64,000 nucleotides of DNA from Spinacia oleracea (taxonomy: Eukaryota; Streptophyta; Magnoliopsida; Caryophyllales; Amaranthaceae), in the NCBI RefSeq assembly GCF_020520425.1, contig NC_079490.1, forward strand, positions 60,522,517 to 60,586,516. Direction: 5' to 3'. Numbering within the stretch: the stretch's first letter is position 1; each line of letters begins with the position of its first letter. This document shows positions 33,284-45,434 of the stretch, one piece after another. Below the pieces are notes generated by a model. It was given only the letters and a program-made list of their open reading frames with translations. It was not told the origin of the DNA and did no database searches. Made by a program: the position numbers and the translations under genes.

Positions 33284-34758
33284 TGTAACCGCCCGCTCTT
33301 TCGAGCTTTTAATAATCAACACTTAACCATTAATGATCACAATTAACCTTTAACACGCAGCGAAAAAATAATAACCTTAATCTGAAACTCGATCCTGGAC
33401 CTGTGGGTTATGGGCCCACAAAATAACCTTAAATAACTAAAATGAATAATCCTTGAATAAATAATAAACCTTTAACTCACAATCACACTTACAATAATTC
33501 ATAAACTAATCTCACAAATAGATACAACCTTAATATAAAACACATAATTTACAATTCCTTAAGATCCATTTCGCTCCACTAAATTCAACACGAGATCTAA
33601 CAATACCTGGAGAAAAATACAAAACAAATAAAAATTCCAAAATGAGTGGAAAACCCGTAACCTTTACTTCAGCCCGTAAAAACGTTTTATTTCCAAAACA
33701 ATTTGATCAAAAGAGTTTTCAAAACACAACTTGGCAATTGTTCGGAAATAGACTTTGATAACTTTGAAAACGTATAGCTGACATTAATCATTCCCTTCAC
33801 AAATCAGTGGTAAGGACAGGCTTTGGATACAAAGTATCTTAATTATCATAGAACAAAAACTCATCACGTATATTCGACCATTCCGGTCTTGCATTAATTT
33901 CAAACACAACGCATTCCATTCCGGTATTAACTTAATTTTTTTGGATATTTCCTCCGCCTGTACCTTGCCCACTTTTCCATATCCGTTCATAATCCAATGC
34001 CAGCAAAACAAATACGAATCACATTTTTATTTACAATATCATTTCGAAATATATTTTAATAGACAAATTATTTCCGAACAATACCATAAACAATTTCACA
34101 ATATCAGTCAAATTAATTAACAATCCAATATAAATGCAATTCATGATATTCATGGCCATGAATATATAATCGTATAAACTAAAGAATAAATTTCAAACAC
34201 ACATGGACACAAAGTAATTTTACTGAACATAAAAGTTACCTTGATCGCTTACTGCCGAACATTTTATACTCCAAAATTTATCCTTCATTAATATGATTCG
34301 CCATTTTCCCAAGCTTACCGATCCAGAATTAAATAATAAAGCAATAATTAGAGATCATCCATATACAAATAAGGACTAAAATACTTGAGTCTTCCTCCAT
34401 ATTATCATATAGGAAACTATAACTCCATAGTGATTCTTAACCCAATTCCTACTTCAAAGTAAAATATTCGATCCAATCACTCCATATAAGTACTAAGATT
34501 CCACAATATGTAACCATTTATAATAACCAAGTAAAGATACTCTTAAGATTAATAAATATCTTTTGGTGAATAAAAATTTCTCTGAAGAATGAAAATACAA
34601 TTTTTGTTTAGAACCTTACGTAAATTGAAAGTCCTACTAGTAGGATCTTTTATCATTTTGGGCTTTAATTTAGTAAAGATAATAAACAAATAAATGGGCT
34701 TGAGATACACTTTCACCTTCTAAACTTGAGAAGAAAGCAATTGCTAACTGCTGTACCC

Positions 34759-36399
34759 GGGTACAGCCAGCTCTGGCTGTACCCCAAAACGACGCGCTCA
34801 TATTGTTTGTTCATTCTTGTCGACTGTTTGTTCTTTTTTATTGTACTGTTTGTTCATTCTTATTGTATTGTTTGTTCTTTCTTGTTGTACTGTTTGTTCT
34901 TTCTTGTTGTACTGTTTGTTCTTTCTTGTTGTATTGTTTGTTCTTTCATGTTGTTTTTTAAATTCATCATCAAATTTTCATAATTGTTGTATTTTTTGTT
35001 CTTTTTTCTGGAATTTTATGTTCTTTTTATATTGTTTGTTCTTTCTTGTTTATTTGTTTGTTTATAATAATCATATGGTTAATGTTCATAATTAAACTCT
35101 TCATTAATCTTTTATTCTTTCTTTTTGTATTGTTTGTTCTTTCTTGTTGTACTATTTGTTCTTTCTTGTTGTTTTTTAAATTCATTCATCAAACTTATTG
35201 TTGTATTGTTTGTTCTTTCATGTTGGCTTTAAAATTCATCATAAAATTGTTCATAATTGTTATATTGTTTGTTCTTTTTTCTGGTACTTTATGTTCTTTT
35301 TTATATTGTTTGTTCTTTTTTGTTGAATTATTTGTTCTTTCTTGTTTATTTGTTTGTTCATGATAATTATCTGCTTTATTGTTTGTTTTTTCTTGTTGTA
35401 TTGTTTGTTCTTTCATGTTGGCTTTAAAATTCATCATAAAATTATTCATAATTGTTATATTGTTTGTTCTTTTTCTGGAATTTTATGTTCTTTTTTATAT
35501 TGTTTGTTCTTTTTTGTTGAATTATTTGTTCTTTTTTGTTTATTTGTTTGTTCACAATAAATATATGGTTAATGTTCATAATGAAATTGTTCACTTCATT
35601 GGTCTTTTATGTTTTTACAAGCGCCTATATTGTTTATTTCCAAATAAATCAATAAATGTACATTTTCAAAATAGTAAAAGTTCATTCCAAATAAATAAAT
35701 AAATGTTCATTTCCGAAATAGTAAATGTTCATTTTTGTAGTTTATTTCCAAATAAATAAATAAATATTTATTTCTAAAATAGTAAATGTTCATTCCAAAT
35801 AAATGAATAAATGTTCATTTCTGAAATAGTAAATGTTCATTTTTGTACTAGTATTTGTTCTTTCTTGTTGTATTGTTTGTTCTTTCATGTTGGCTTTAAA
35901 ATTCATCATAAAATTGTTCATAATTGTTGTATTGTTTGTTCTTTTTTCTGGAATTTTTTGTTCTTTTTTATATTGTTTGTTCTTTTTTGTTGAATTATTT
36001 GTTCTTTCTTGTTTATTTGTTTGTTCACAACAAATATATGGTTAATGTTCATAATGAAATTGTTCACTTCATTGGTCTTTTATGTTTATACAAGCGCCTA
36101 TATTGTTTATTTCCAAATAAATAAATAAATGTTCATTTCCAAAATAATAAATGTTCATTCCAAATAAATAAATAAATGTTCATTTCCGAAATAGTAAATG
36201 TTCATTTTTGTAGTTTATTTCCAAATAAATAAATAAATGTTCATTTCCAAAATAGTAAATGTTCATTTCAAATAAATAAATAAATGTTCATTTCTGAAAT
36301 AGTAAATGTTCATTTTTGTACCAGTATATTAATGTTCATTTTAAACAACACAAAACGACATCGTTTTGGATGGGGGTACAGCCAGCTTTGGCTGTACCC
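34759..36399. mobile_element. hairpin-ended element filled with minisatellite repeats
   Basis: Each end is a 26-nt palindrome with an 11-bp stem, GGGTACAGCCA/TGGCTGTACCC (34759-34784 and 36374-36399), followed or preceded inside by CAAAACGAC. GCTGTACCCGG occurs at both outer borders, but the palindrome makes the target duplication ambiguous. The interior is about 1.5 kb of TGTTCTTTCTTGTTGTAT-type tandem repeats, then TTCATTTCC(A)AAATAAATAAA-type repeats. A block of about 450 bp (35400-35860) is repeated at about 35870-36320. Long hydrophobic open frames in the first part are by-products of the repeat. I do not know the superfamily. Confidence 0.6.
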
Positions 36400-36926
36400 G
36401 GATATAGCCAAAAATTTGCGAGAAGCAAGATCAACAATCAATAGCAACAAAGACATTGAAGCGGTAGAGTAAACAAGAACAAAGAAAGCAGAGGACAACA
36501 GCTCCAACACCTTGACGGTGGACTGTGGAGCAGGGGAAGCCGATATGTGTAGCTGAGTAGTGGTGGCACAACACCGGAAGAAAGTGGTGACGGGTTGACG
36601 GAGGTTAGTTGGAGTTGCTTATCATCTTTGAGGAAATCAAAAATAAAGGAGCCGAGTAAGATAGCTTTTAATTGAGATCAAAATATTGAAAATCCCAATT
36701 TGGGTGCTGATAATTTGATAATGTGTTGGAGGTTGATTGTTTTGACAGCAAAATATTGGCTACCTCAAATACATGCCACGTACACAAGGAGATAGAAGAG
36801 ACATGTTTCTTTTTATTATTGGGTGTTGCTCCGGGTTTTACTTTTAGTCGGGTTTACGTTTTCGAAAAATGTGCCCAATTTTTAAAAGATTGTATACATT
36901 TATATGTGAAAATATGACAAACATTG

Positions 36927-37117
36927 TAGCTAGTTGAGATGGTAGAGTATGAAACTTTTAATCCATAAGGTTTGATGTTCGATCCTTGCTACATGTTTTT
37001 TTGGTTGTCAATAACATACCATGATGCTTATTAGTGGTGACATGGCGTAATACGGAGGGAGTCTACGTGACACATATACGTTTTCACAAACGCCTTTTAA
37101 TATATTAGTATAGATAA
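36927..37117 (+). mobile_element. SINE-like element with tRNA-Lys-like head, copy 1
   Basis: TAGCTAGTTGAGATGGTAGAG (box A-like, 36927) and GTTCGATCC (box B, 36977-36985) are spaced as in a tRNA. The intervening GAAACTTTTAATCC resembles the anticodon arm of tRNA-Lys. The non-tRNA tail ends ATATTAGTATAGAT. The tail and end are shared with copy 2 at 37588. It is degenerate and not a functional tRNA gene. Confidence 0.5.
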
Positions 37118-37587
37118 TATAACTAGTGTGTGGCCTGGACGATGCCCCGATCGCTACATTGAATAGAAGAGACATGTTTCTTCTTATTTTAGATTTTTCT
37201 TGAACTCAATATTTGACGAATGCATGTATATCTTAAAGTGAAAAACATCAATTAAGTTTGTCAACTACACAGACACACTACGTCAATTATCATGCCAAAT
37301 AATTTTTCAATTAGATCATCTTATAATTGTATAATTTGATTTCTAGTGGAACTAAGTGCTTCAAATTAATAACACCAAATTAGATATAACCAACCATGCA
37401 CGGTATTTCTATAGTTGATGCTTATGAGATTCATGACATCATGTTTCTTCATAGTTGTCCTAATTATTTATTTTTATTTTTTTTTCAAAATATTCCATAG
37501 AAAATAAAAAATCAAAAAAATTTAGTTGGTTTAGACTTCATGTTAACATTTATTTATAAATTAATGTGAAGAAATAAACCACAATTG

Positions 37588-37780
37588 GTGGTTGGTTAAG
37601 ATGATAATGAGAATTATCATTCAGACATGAGGTCTAGAGTTCGAACCTCGTTGTATTTATTTTTGGTTATCCATGACATGACATACCACTTGGTGATTGA
37701 ATAATGTGGCGCAAAGGGAAGAGTACTACGTGACACATAGACGTTTTCCAAAATGCCCTTTCATATATTAGTATAGATTA
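37588..37780 (+). mobile_element. SINE-like element, copy 2
   Basis: A diverged tRNA-like head (GGTTGGTTAAGATG box A, GTTCGAACC box B at about 37639) is followed by the same tail as copy 1: ...GACATGACATACCA..., CTACGTGACACATA, and the end ATATTAGTATAGAT. The intervening segment before it also shares AGAAGAGACATGTTTCTT with the region before copy 1. Confidence 0.5.
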
Positions 37781-37945
37781 TTATTTTTTAAAAGCAAAAA
37801 GGGTAATTTCACATTAATGAGGGTAAAATCAATGTATCTTTAATTATATGAAAACAACATTGTAAATGAAAATATGATAATGGAGCTAATAAAACATTAT
37901 TAGTCTTTTGTAAACACGTTTTAAAAACAGGGCTATTACAGTTTT

Positions 37946-40285
37946 AGTGTTTCGAACGCAAAATTTATAATTTTGTTGATGTTAAATTAAATATTTGCGA
38001 ATCTTGTATGTAAATCTGGAATCCATGATTGACCTACTGTATATGTTTAACAATTTTAATGCCTAAACTAGTTAATTATACAACCTAATTTGTAATTGTA
38101 ATTAATATGTTGAAATTCGAATAATTTAGAATTTGATTTGATTTTCATAATTAATTAGCAATTTAATTAGGATCCTATGATTAAAAACACCATAAGATTT
38201 GTTGAAATTTAAAATTTTTAAAATTTTATGACCTAGATTTGAATCCATGAAAATAAAAGTAATTGGAAATCAATTTGAATAATAAATTTTAGATTTTTCG
38301 CCTAAATTTATGAAATTAGTATGAATTATTAATTTGTCAATAAATTTAAATTATAAATTTTTTAATTTTTATGAAATTCGTTCACGAATCTTGCACGCAC
38401 GAAGCAATGAAAGCTAAGTGTTACCCTTAAGGGGTGTTGTATAGTGCGGGCATGCGACGACGAGCAAGGGAGCTCGTCGCCCATGTGGTACGATGCAGCG
38501 AGCAAGGCATGGCACATGCGCGCGGGGGGCAGCCCTGCTGTGCGCTATGTGCTATGTGCACGTGGGCGATAGGCGAGAGCAAGGCAGCGACGAGCTACGA
38601 GGCCGCACGCGGGCAGTGAGCGGTGGCTCGCCCAGCGAGCATTGCCCCGCCCCCTGCCACATCGAGGGAGCTGCTGCGCGTAGGCATGGCTTGCTCGGCT
38701 TGTTGCGTCTACACGTGGCTGCTCGTGCTTGCGGTACGACCATTGCGAGTGGCAGCCCATGGGCGCTGCTACTAGAGACCTCGACGAGGCATGGGCGCAA
38801 GCCTATGGCCTTGTCTTGGGCCGATTGGTTCGTTTTAATTTTAATTTTTCGGTTGAAAACGATTTTAATTAAATTTAAATTCGTAATTTAATTTTTTCTC
38901 GTAATTTAATTTTAAATAATTTAATTATTATAAATTTATTTATACTAATTATTTTACTAAAATTAAAACCTTGATAAAATTTAAATTAATTAATTTAATC
39001 AACTGAAAATAAAATAAAGGATTTAAATAATATTTTATATGAGCTTTAAATTTTAATTAAATTTGTAAGTTTCCGGTTGGACTAGGAAATACAATTTTAT
39101 GTTTAAAATTCGTAAAGCATGTAAATTTCTTGATTTTAGTGGGAGCCTTTAGTCATAAACTCTTGATTAGGTCTACATTCCTTTAAGGTTAAAACAACTG
39201 GATTAGAATTAATAAGGATTGAATAATTTGTAGATTATTGGAAGCCTTGATTAATTGCTGCAAATATTTATGTGATGCATAATATGTTCAACTAACTTGC
39301 TATGTGGGCCATTCATTGATAAATGAATGGGTTAATGATATATTGTAAATGTACTGTTTTGCAGGTTATGAAAGTGAATAGTATGGCCCAAATAGGATAG
39401 AAAATATGGTATGCTTACCATTAATTTGAATGTAAAATTGGTCTAATGCACCAAAGCTTTTAATTTTAAATATGGTCTGCGTACCATCAAATAGTTGTAA
39501 TTAGTTTCAATTATAGCATATCCTATTTGAAGAGAATGGCGCCTCCCATGGTGAAATTCAAGACGGAGTTTCCAATCCATTTTCAAGACGGAGTTTGAAG
39601 TTGAAGCTTCAAGATAAAGTCGGGCCATACTATATCACAGTTATATCTTATGCATGCTTTAAGTTATTTATTGCCTGAAATATGTCTTAATTATGCATCA
39701 GATTGTGGCTTCATTATGTTGCATGATTAAGGATCTTAGTTCACTTAAAATCTAACCAACATAGTAAGAGCCTTAAGTTTCAAACTTTAAAAATTGAGTT
39801 AAAAGGTGCCATGCCAAAATACCACTTACTTGGATAACCTTTACATCAGTCTTAGTAATAGTTTTCCGCCATAGCGAGGTGTTACTTATTGATCCTAAAG
39901 GGATAAGGTACACAAATAATTGTGAGTACATGTTAGTTTTGGTAAAACTCAACGATATAAGGAGTCCTTTTATGTCGTGGCAAAACAGATAGGTTTACCT
40001 AATAAGACCTTAGACGTACCTATCAACCAAGAGTAGTTTCTAGACTATTAGCAAAGGATTTGCTTACCTAAAATATTTTAGAATTGAGTCTAAATACATA
40101 TTGTGCTTAATTCTTCAATGATTTAAGGGTCTTGGAATCGTTTTATTCACACCTGCCGGAACACATAACTTGAATAAAATGCTTGATAAATATTGAATTA
40201 TGCATGCATGCTAGAATTTAAGTTTATTAAGAGAAACTGTGAATGGTTATTTATTTGTTTATTCTTTTCAATTGTAGTTTTAATT
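37946..40285 (+). other. copia leader, second part, with GC-rich island
   Basis: 2.3 kb of non-coding leader directly before the gag ATG. From 38262 on it is the inverted relative of 1-2000 and 4201-6200, which shows that those minus-sense blocks are leaders of the same family. A GC-rich island (about 38440-38825) interrupts AT-rich DNA; frames through it differ between the three copies, so it is not coding. The CTTTAAGTTATT...GGTGTTACTTATTG segments are conserved. Confidence 0.6.
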
Positions 40286-42388
40286 ATGGCAAACAACAAT
40301 CAAAACATCATCATGGGTTCTGAGCTTATGATCAAGCTGAACCTAACAAATTTTCTTGAATGGGAAGCTAAGCGGGTTGAAGTAGTGAGACTCAATGGAT
40401 TTGAGTATGTACTGTTCAATCCCATGCCAAGCTACTATGCCAGAGACATGACCTCTGAAAGACATGCCGCCTGCGATGCGGATCTCAAGAAGGTTATGAG
40501 TCTCATGCTGAACAACATCCCTGATGATTGGGTTAGGATGTTTGTAGCTTACGAACCTTTTATGCTCATCAAGAATCTGAGGGATATCTGTCGTGGAAAC
40601 ACGGAGGACAGAGACCTAAATGTCCATGAGTTGATCGAATCAATGTCAGGCTTGAAGGTTAGTTCTCATAACAGATGTTTTAGGATGGAAGTCCAAAAAA
40701 CAAATGTTCGCACTAAACAAAGGGTTGGTGTTCCACTAAGGTTTCATGTAGACCTTATGCTTTCATTATATGATCGCGTAAGTCTACTAGGATCACCAAT
40801 AAGCGAAAAGATGGCAGTCTCAATCTTACTCAATTTACTCCACATTGGGTTTGGTCGCTTTAAGCAACTATACATGAGTGAACCAAGAGAAGAAACAGTT
40901 GAAGAGTCGTTTGTTCACTTGGTCAAAAAGGCTGAGATAATACTCGGCTGTGAAGCCAAGGATTTACTCAAGGCTAAAGGGAGACCCTTCAAGAAAGGTG
41001 GAAAGTTCAAGGGAAATGCTGAGTCAGTTCCCAGAAAGAAGAAAAAGCAAGACAAGTCCACATCAAGCTGTCTTTATTGTGATGGAATTGGCCATTACAA
41101 GAGAGAATGTCCAAAGCTTAAGGAAGATCAGAAGAACGCAACGGCCGTTCTATCTTCAGGTATTTTCGTTATAGACTGTATAATTGCTAATTCAACTTCT
41201 TGGGTATTAGATACAGGTTGTGGCTCACACTTATGTTCCAATTCACAGGGACTAAGAAGAAGTAGAAGATTAAGTAAGGGTGAAGTCGACCTACGAGTGG
41301 GAAATGGAGCACGGATTGCTGCATTAGCTGTAGGAACTTATTATTTGTCGTTTCCCTCTAGGCTAGTTTTGGAACTGGAAGAATGTTTCCATGTTCCAAG
41401 TCTTGCTAAAAACATCATTTCTGTTTTTTGCTTAGATGCTAAGGGATTTTCTTTTTTAATAAAAGACAATAGTTGCTCGTTTTATTTTAAAGAGATGTTT
41501 TATGGATCTTCTAGATTAGTCAATGGACTTTATTTATTAGATCACGACAAACAAGTTTATAACATAAATACCAAAAAGGCCAAAAAGAATGATTCAGATC
41601 TCACATATCTGTGGCATTGTCGATTAGGCCATATTAACATGATGCGCATAGAAAGACTTCAAAAGGAAGGAATTCTAGAACCATTTGACTTAGAGGATTA
41701 TGGTAAGTGCGAATCATGTTTACTTGGCAAATTGACAAAGCAACCTTTCTCTAAAGTTGGAGAAAGAGCAACTGAACTATTTGGTTTAATCCATACAGAT
41801 GTATGTGGACCAATGAGTACAAATGCTAGAGGTAGTTTCAGCTACTTTATCACTTTCACTGATGACTTCATTAGATATGGTTATGTCTACCTAATAAAGC
41901 ATAAGTCTGAATCCTTTGACAAATTCAAGGAATTTCAGAGTGAAGTAGAGAATCAGTTAGGCAAGAAGATTAAGGCACTGCGGTCTGATAGAGGCGGTGA
42001 ATATCTGAGCTATGAATTTGATGACCATCTGAAAGAATGTGGAATTCTATCAGAATTGACTCCTCCCGGAACACCTCAATGGAACGATGTGTCAGAACGG
42101 AGGAATAGAACCTTGCTAGACATGGTTAGATCAATAATGGGTCAGGACGAACTTCCAATAGAATTTTGGGGACATGCACTAAATACAACTGCACTCACAC
42201 TAAATAGCGCTCCGTCTAAAGCTGTCGAAAAGACTCCATATGAGTTATGGTTTCGAAAGCCTCCAAATGTGTCTTTTCTTAAGATTTGGGGTTATGAAGT
42301 ATACGCCAAACGATTAATTTCAGACAAACTTCAACCAAAATCTGAAAAATGTATTCTTGTGGGCTATCCAAAGGAAACAAAGGGGTAT
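40286..42388 (+). CDS. gag-pol: copia Gag-Pol, N-terminal two-thirds (truncated by insertion)
   Basis: The start is ATG 40286 (MANNNQNIIMGSEL); upstream in-frame codons read leader. In order: gag (EWEAKRVEVVRLNGFEYVLF), a CCHC zinc knuckle (CLYCDGIGHYKREC, about 41070), an aspartic protease motif written DTGCGSH (about 41209), the integrase zinc domain (LWHCRLGHINM ... CESCLLGK) and the integrase core with HTDVCGPM, SDRGGEY and NDVSERRNRTLLDMV. About 700 residues are open without a stop. The conserved Gly of the NGVSERR-type motif is Asp here. The frame is cut at 42388, before reverse transcriptase and RNase H, by the Tat-lineage LTR; TSD GGTAT is on the left only. Integrase before RT is the copia order; the sequence resembles the Angela/Tork lineage (tentative). 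Confidence 0.88.
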
Positions 42389-42825
42389 TGTACGGGAAGC
42401 CCTACCGGCAAGCCAGTAGGACATCCCATAACAGCTCCTACGAATACATAGTCACCAAGGAGAGACCAAGACTGCAGTCGGTATCCAAGGTATACTACTC
42501 GCAGTCGGCCTTTCTTTGTCAGTATCCACCAGTCAGACCCAAAGGGGGGGATCCGGGACCAAAGGGTAATAACCCGGATCCTCCGTACAAATAACCCGTC
42601 TATAAATACGGACCCCCCATCAATGCCAAAGGTACACAATTCAACCCCAATCATTCTTGCAAGCATTTATTACAGAGGTATCATCGTAATCTGACTTAAG
42701 CATCGGAGGGGTAATTCTCGGATCACCCCCGAGGCTAGTTAACGGTTTCACTGTGCAGGATACAGTCAGCATTTAGTATCGGAGACAAGTCAACCCTTTC
42801 CTGTTCCAAGTCCGCAACCGGAACA
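42389..42825 (+). repeat. 5' LTR of a Tat-lineage gypsy element
   Basis: It starts TGTACGGGAAGCCC inside the copia gene. The end is probably CCGGAACA at 42825, whose inverse TGTTCCGG resembles the start; an alternative end is GGATACA at 42764. A TATA box, TATAAATA, lies at 42601-42608. TTGCCGCTAGAAGGAGGGG follows, resembling the TGGCGCTAGAAGGAGG-type primer site of Tat elements. Confidence 0.6.
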
Positions 42826-42925
42826 ATTGCCGCTAGAAGGAGGGGAACCCCCACCTACAAATAGACCCTACAACTATTAAAAAAAAACAACACACAACCC
42901 AAACCAGCAAAAATCAACAAAAGAA

Positions 42926-45241
42926 ATGGAGAGTACATAGTCGGATTCGTATACGAAAAGCAAGAAACACGCCTCGAAAACAACCCCACATAGTACACAG
43001 ACGGCAAAAGCAACAACACCCCTGAAACCTACACAGTCAGCAGCAGAACCAATTATAACACCCGTCGAAACCCAACCCACCCTCAACCAAGGAAGCCAGC
43101 CGGTAGTCAGCAAAACTACGACAGCGGCAAACAACAAAGACAACGAAACACCCCTACATATTCTGGGATACTCACTGGAGGACAACGACTCTAAAGAAGA
43201 ACCTGAAAGCCCAACAAGAAATATCACTCAAATACCGTCATAACTCACTAGCCAATTTTCAGAAGAACAACTTGCCATGACGCAAGCGGTGATGACCGCG
43301 CTGTCAGCTTTGAAATCCAGAAGAAAAACAAACAAAGAACCCGCAGCCCCAATGATGGAAATCGTAAGCCAAGCAACAGAAACCCCAGTCGGCGAAAAGA
43401 GGAAGAGATTACCTATAAGAAACGTGTTCGGAGGACAAGGCATAAAACAACAAGAGCCCCGCCCCAATACACATCAAGTGATTTCTCTGCGCAATCAACC
43501 TGAAAACATGGTCATAGAGGAAGCAAGAGAGGCACCTCAGAGGTACGCGCCGCGCCGCTATACCATCCAACCCGCGAACTCACCCCTGTGTGTAGACATT
43601 CTAGAAGAACCCATGGAAAAATAAAAGTTCCCACTCTACAAGTACGACGGATCAACCGACCCGGAGGTCCATTGCAACATGTTCGAGTAGCATATGATGC
43701 TGTATACAGACTCCGATGCCATGTGGTGCAACGTGTTCCCCTCTAAACTCCTGGGAGTAGCATCGTGTTGGTACAAGGGATTACTAAAAGGATCAATATA
43801 CAATTACCGACAATTGGAGGCAGAGTTCATGCTCCGGTTTATCAGCCGGCAGCAAAGAAAGAAAACGTCAGGAGAACTAATGGAAATCACACAAAGGAAC
43901 GGAGAATCCTTGAGAGATTACCTCACCAGGTTCAACAACGAGTCTACAAGCATACCAAACTTGCAGCAAGAAATAACTGTTGTGGCCCTGATGAGAGGAA
44001 TGAACAAATGCGAGTTCAAGAAATATTTGGGAAGGAAATGTTTTACGGACCTAGGGAGCGCGCTGGTAAAAGCCCATGAATACATCGAAAGCGATGAACT
44101 GATGACAATCCCAAACCATTTCTAGTCGGCACTGGCAAAAAATGCCACACCCAGGCCTATTCAGCAAGCACAACATCAGCAAAACAGAGGATGCATGAGA
44201 GACAGTCAGAGAAGAGAATACCAAGGGAGAGATCACCAAAAACAAACAAACCATACCTACCCCGCATTCCATGAATACACTCCATTGAATGCCCCAAGAG
44301 CTGCCATCTACAACATCAACAAGAATGAGAACTGGAAAAGACCACCTCCAATGAGTAACAAACCCAGACCACAAACGAAGTACTGTGCTTTCCACGAGGA
44401 CTGTGGACACTACACGGAAGAATGCAGAGATTTGAAAGATAACATCGAGGATATGATCAGGAGAGGCTACCTGACACAGTATAGAGCCCGGCAAGACATC
44501 AACAATCAACAAAATCACAGCCAGCAAAACCACAACCCAAATAACAGATTGCCAGCAACCCAAACACCACTCAGAATAAAACAAAAGGCACCAGAAACCA
44601 GCCGTAATGCAGAAGCTAGAAATACCGGCCAGAAGAGGCCGACAGTATGGGTCATATCCGGCGGGCCATGCCACGGAGGAACAATTAGTGGAGCAGACAG
44701 GAGCCTAGAGGAGCACCGCCACCTCATAAACTACCACAGCACCAGAAAGTGGCCATCACCCCCAGTCATCCCAGGAATCTCATTCTCCCCGGCAGACTAC
44801 CGCAGAATCATATATCCCCATGATGACCCATTGGTTTTTGGCCTCGAAGTAGCAAACTTTCCGGTAAAAAGAATACTGGTAGACGGCGGAAGTTCAGCCA
44901 ACATAATATTCTGGGAAGCCTTCACTCAACTCCAAATAGATGAGAAGGAACTCACGAGAGTCAATTACCCGGTAATAGGATTCTCCAGGGCCACCGTCTT
45001 TCCAGAGGGAAGCATCAGGCTGCCGGTACAGATCGGAGAAGGTAGTGCCACAAGGGACCTGATGGTGGACTTCTTAGTAATAAAAGTGCCGGCTGCGTAC
45101 AACATCATCATAGGCCGACCATTCATCCTTGACGCACAAGCAGTGGTATCAACGTACCACCTAACCATGATATACATTTCTAACTTCGAGAAAGCAGAGA
45201 GAATCCAGGTAGTCAAGAATCAGCAAGATCATGCTACTTGA
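42926..45241 (+). pseudogene. gag: Tat-lineage gag and protease (five in-frame stops)
   Basis: One continuous frame from ATG 42926, interrupted by TAG 42938, TAA near 43243, TAA 43622, TAG 43688 and TAG 44123. All but possibly the last fit CAG or CAA to TAG or TAA. Gag features: FPLYKYDGSTDPE, the WYKGLLKGSIYNY / FISRQQRKKTSGELM region, SLRDYLTRFN and a single Cys/His knuckle (CAFHEDCGHYTEEC, about 44386). The protease motif is VDGGSSANI (about 44880) with IIGRPF near 45111, typical of Tat elements, where Asp-Gly-Gly replaces Asp-Ser/Thr-Gly. The element is in the same orientation as the interrupted copia gene. Non-functional. Confidence 0.85.
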
Positions 45242-45434
45242 CGGCATTGAAAACACCAGGTCGATTAGCTCCATCTATGATCATAACAAGAGAAGCGGTA
45301 GTGAAAAGACCTGCAATAAACCAGAGCTCGAAATCAGAGGGTGAACAATCTTTGTTGCCAAAAAAAGAGAAAAGACAGAAACATGAAACATCGAAAATCA
45401 AAAGCCTTGAGGAAAGGCTGCTGGGCCCAGGTTA

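Larger units (their letters stand above)
33284..37940 (-). mobile_element. solo gypsy-type LTR in the copia leader, itself interrupted
   Basis: The ends TGTAACCGCCC (33284) and, reversed, TGTAATAGCCC (37940) are inverted copies. The flanks GTTTT at 33279-33283 and 37941-37945 are a perfect 5-bp target duplication. Near the left end, the minus strand reads TTCGCTGCGTG, like the terminal part of the Tekay LTR, suggesting minus sense. It contains the hairpin-ended element and two SINE-like copies; the remainder (33290-34750, 36420-36900) has no gene I can support. Whether 36420-37930 truly belongs to the LTR is uncertain. Confidence 0.6.

Noticed and set aside
34726-36124. Several hydrophobic frames rich in Cys, Phe, Leu and Val that look like membrane proteins
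   Set aside because: They are direct translations of TGTTCTTTCTTGTTGTAT-type tandem repeats and appear in more than one frame.
36927-36997. tRNA-Lys gene
   Set aside because: Box A and B are recognisable, but the acceptor stem cannot pair and a SINE-type tail follows; a tRNA-derived repeat, not a tRNA gene.
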